This document shows, piece by piece, positions 61,904 through 64,000 of a stretch of 64,000 bases of DNA. This stretch comes from Chionis minor. Lineage: Eukaryota; Chordata; Aves; Charadriiformes; Chionididae. The notes beneath the pieces were generated by a model. It worked only from the letters and a program-made list of their open reading frames with translations, did no database searches and was not told where the DNA came from. The position numbers and the translations under genes were made by a program. The stretch spans positions 231,971 to 295,970 of the forward strand of contig VZSF01000955.1 of NCBI GenBank assembly GCA_013398295.1, given 5' to 3'. Within the stretch, counting starts at the first letter, position 1. The number at the start of each line of letters is the position of its first letter.

Positions 61904-64000
61904 CTTGAACAAAAGCTCACGGGTTTTGGCCCTGACTCCAGAAAACAGCACTGTAGGCAGGCTAGGAGCTTTGCTAAAAAAAATTTCAGGAGAACACCCA
62001 TGACTATATCAAGCATCTGGAGTGTTCTTTAATAGTGAGTAATGATATTTCTTTTGTTAGGCAGCTGGCACCTTCTGCATCCTGACACCCTCTAACATCA
62101 CTCTTACTTTGAAGGCCTTCGTTAGCTCCCAGCACCCCTCCCACCACTCTCCAACTTTTTCTCTACCTCTGCACTCACCTTCTGAGAAATGCAAGTGAGC
62201 AATGCAAAAGCGAGCAAGTGTCACCACCCAGGACCTGCCATCATCCAGAAGATGGTTTCAGCTTGCAAGGGCTGGTTTTGCACGAAGCAACCCGCTTTCA
62301 GCTACCCATGGAAAGAGAGTCAGAACAGGAGTTAAATACCCATGGGTTGTTTGATTCACTCCTGTGGCTAACACACAAATATGCTGAGAGCTGCCAGGCG
62401 TCTCTCTTAGGTGTTGCTGCCTTTCAAGGGCAGGACTGAAGAAATTTCCTCTGGTGGCTGTTGGTCCTAGCAGGGGCGGTAACCTTGGCCAGCCGAGCCT
62501 TGCCCTCTTTGCGGCCAAGGGCAGAGCATCTTCCACCTCGGGCACCAGGACATCCAAACCTCTCCTGGGTCAGCAGGGTGCCCTGCTTGCCCTCTGCCAG
62601 ATGTGGATGGGGACATTATCCCACCAGAAGGACAAGGCTATTCTTAAAAACTCTTTTCACTGGATGAGTTATTCTTAGTGATGTCCCAATTAAAGGTGCT
62701 GTGATTGCGAAGGCAGAAAAGGCTCAAGTAACGTTTCACCTTTGCTGTACATTCCCTATAAGCATTTTTTAACAGGCGCCATCCTCAGTCTCAAATGCCA
62801 GACGTGCATCTGCCCTGATGGCGCAGTGGGTTTCTGCTGAGCCCGGTTCATGTCTCCCACGTGAGACCTGGGGGAGCTCAGGACACTTGCACCTGCGATT
62901 GCTGTACTGACGGTCAGCTAAGCAGGAAAACACTGACAGCTGGGCATTAAACTCACTGTACGTGTGCAACAGAGGTGCAGATAGAAACGAACTGTTCAAA
63001 AATTGGCATGAAATGCTGCCAGTAATATTCAGGATTCATCATTTTATTTTGGCAGGGATTTGTTTCACCGTAGGAAAGTACTTCCAGAGTCATCTTCCGC
63101 TGAAAAATGTGAGATACTTCCAGAAACTGCAGCGAGCAAACCAATTAATCCTCTCTCAACTCCTTACAAGGGACTGTAACGAAAGGCCTAATTCCTAGAG
63201 ACAAGGTCACTCCCCAGGAGCAGTTGGGCTGGCAGAAAACCCTGAAGTATAGAGGAGGCATGTTCAATGCTGTCTTTACTCAAACTCTGAGCCAGCAAAG
63301 CTCCTTACAAGAACTGATCAAAAATTGCTCGTTAGAGGAGGTGCAGGGACTGCTCTCACTGATTGCAGGCACCATCTGAGGGGAGTTAAATGTCCAAGAG
63401 CTGTCCTTCCATCCTCTCACCAGGAAGTTCATTCTCAATCTAATCGGTCCCTGACTTTTATTTTCAAAATCCCCCTGGAACAAGACCAAGGACTTTTGTC
63501 ATGGGCAGCCCTGGAGCGCAGAGGGACAGCCCAGCTCCTGCCTGGTGGGGTTCGGTCACCGCATCTGGGGATGCAGAAAATATGATGTTTGGGAGATCTG
63601 CACAGGGCAGGGCATCAGCAGTGCGAGACTGGCTCCGCAGGTCAGCCAGCCATTAACTCTCTAGTCCACTAAATGAGGAGCCTTTTAACTATCTCTCGTT
63701 GTTATTAATGCACGGCCCGACCCACCTCTTCCTTTTCAAATAATACAGAAATATTTCCCAGGACAGGGTGTATCCAAATAATCAGTCACAATGTCACTGC
63801 AGGCAGGACCAAGTTTGAAAACTTCAGCCTTGGGAGCATTAGGAGCATGAGGATAAATCCAGTGTGCCTTTGGTAAGAAACAATCAAGGTAAAGCTGTCA
63901 GATACTAAAAATCACAGCTTAAAAGATGTAGAAATTACATTGTGCTCGTTGACGCTTGACTAAAAAGCCAACAGTGACGACATTAAAAGAACAAATAAAA
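61904..64000. other. No supportable feature
   Basis: The sequence is of mixed GC content with ORFs of up to 99 codons on both strands, none with splice signals and distinctive composition together. If the gene continues upstream, its next exons lie here or beyond the window. Confidence 0.5.

Noticed and set aside
1..64000. CRISPR arrays, rRNA, tRNA, operons or phage-like modules
   Set aside because: No regularly spaced repeats, cloverleaf candidates or dense ORF runs; the sequence texture is that of vertebrate introns.

Overview
The window looks like intron-rich vertebrate nuclear DNA, most likely from a bird. It has no primate- or rodent-type SINEs and no recognisable LINE body. Interspersed repeats are sparse, introns are about 0.1-9 kb, and one LTR resembles avian ERVL-type LTRs. 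No prokaryotic gene structure, rRNA, tRNA or CRISPR array was seen. Almost all long ORFs are uninformative; the real coding signal is in short exons bounded by splice signals.

Reading the minus strand by eye gives a chain of short exons running right to left from about 60.9 kb to 2.3 kb. The strongest are at 47055-47153, 46619-46672, 34349-34435, 22301-22383, 20592-20642, 18222-18335, 9851-9926, 6668-6826, 6288-6342 and 2309-2409. Each has one clearly preferred open frame and a convincing acceptor and donor. For most of the chain the end phase of one exon equals the start phase of the next. I infer one large gene, open at both ends of the window, coding for a helical, Trp/Leu/Lys-rich protein that could be an alpha-solenoid. 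I do not recognise it and give no name. Several weaker 20-42 nt exons are included only because they keep the phase.

Layout: 0-10 kb holds six 3'-side exons (the two left-most, at 2309-2409 and 6288-6342, joined in phase) and a pair of diverged inverted repeats (641-784 and 3274-3425) flanking one exon. 10-18 kb is a long intron with a 24-bp perfect palindrome and one GC-rich pocket. 18-25 kb is a cluster of six or seven exons. 25-47 kb has wider-spaced exons, AT-rich enhancer-like blocks, GC-rich pockets and a polypurine microsatellite. 47-61 kb has two strong exons at its left edge, then only weak candidates, plus a solo-LTR-like element at about 58.5-59.1 kb and a decayed tandem repeat at 61.2 kb. 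61.6-64 kb has one exon-like ORF without a good donor and otherwise nothing I can support.

All exon calls are manual, made without alignment or transcript evidence. Conservation of the noncoding blocks is inferred from composition only.
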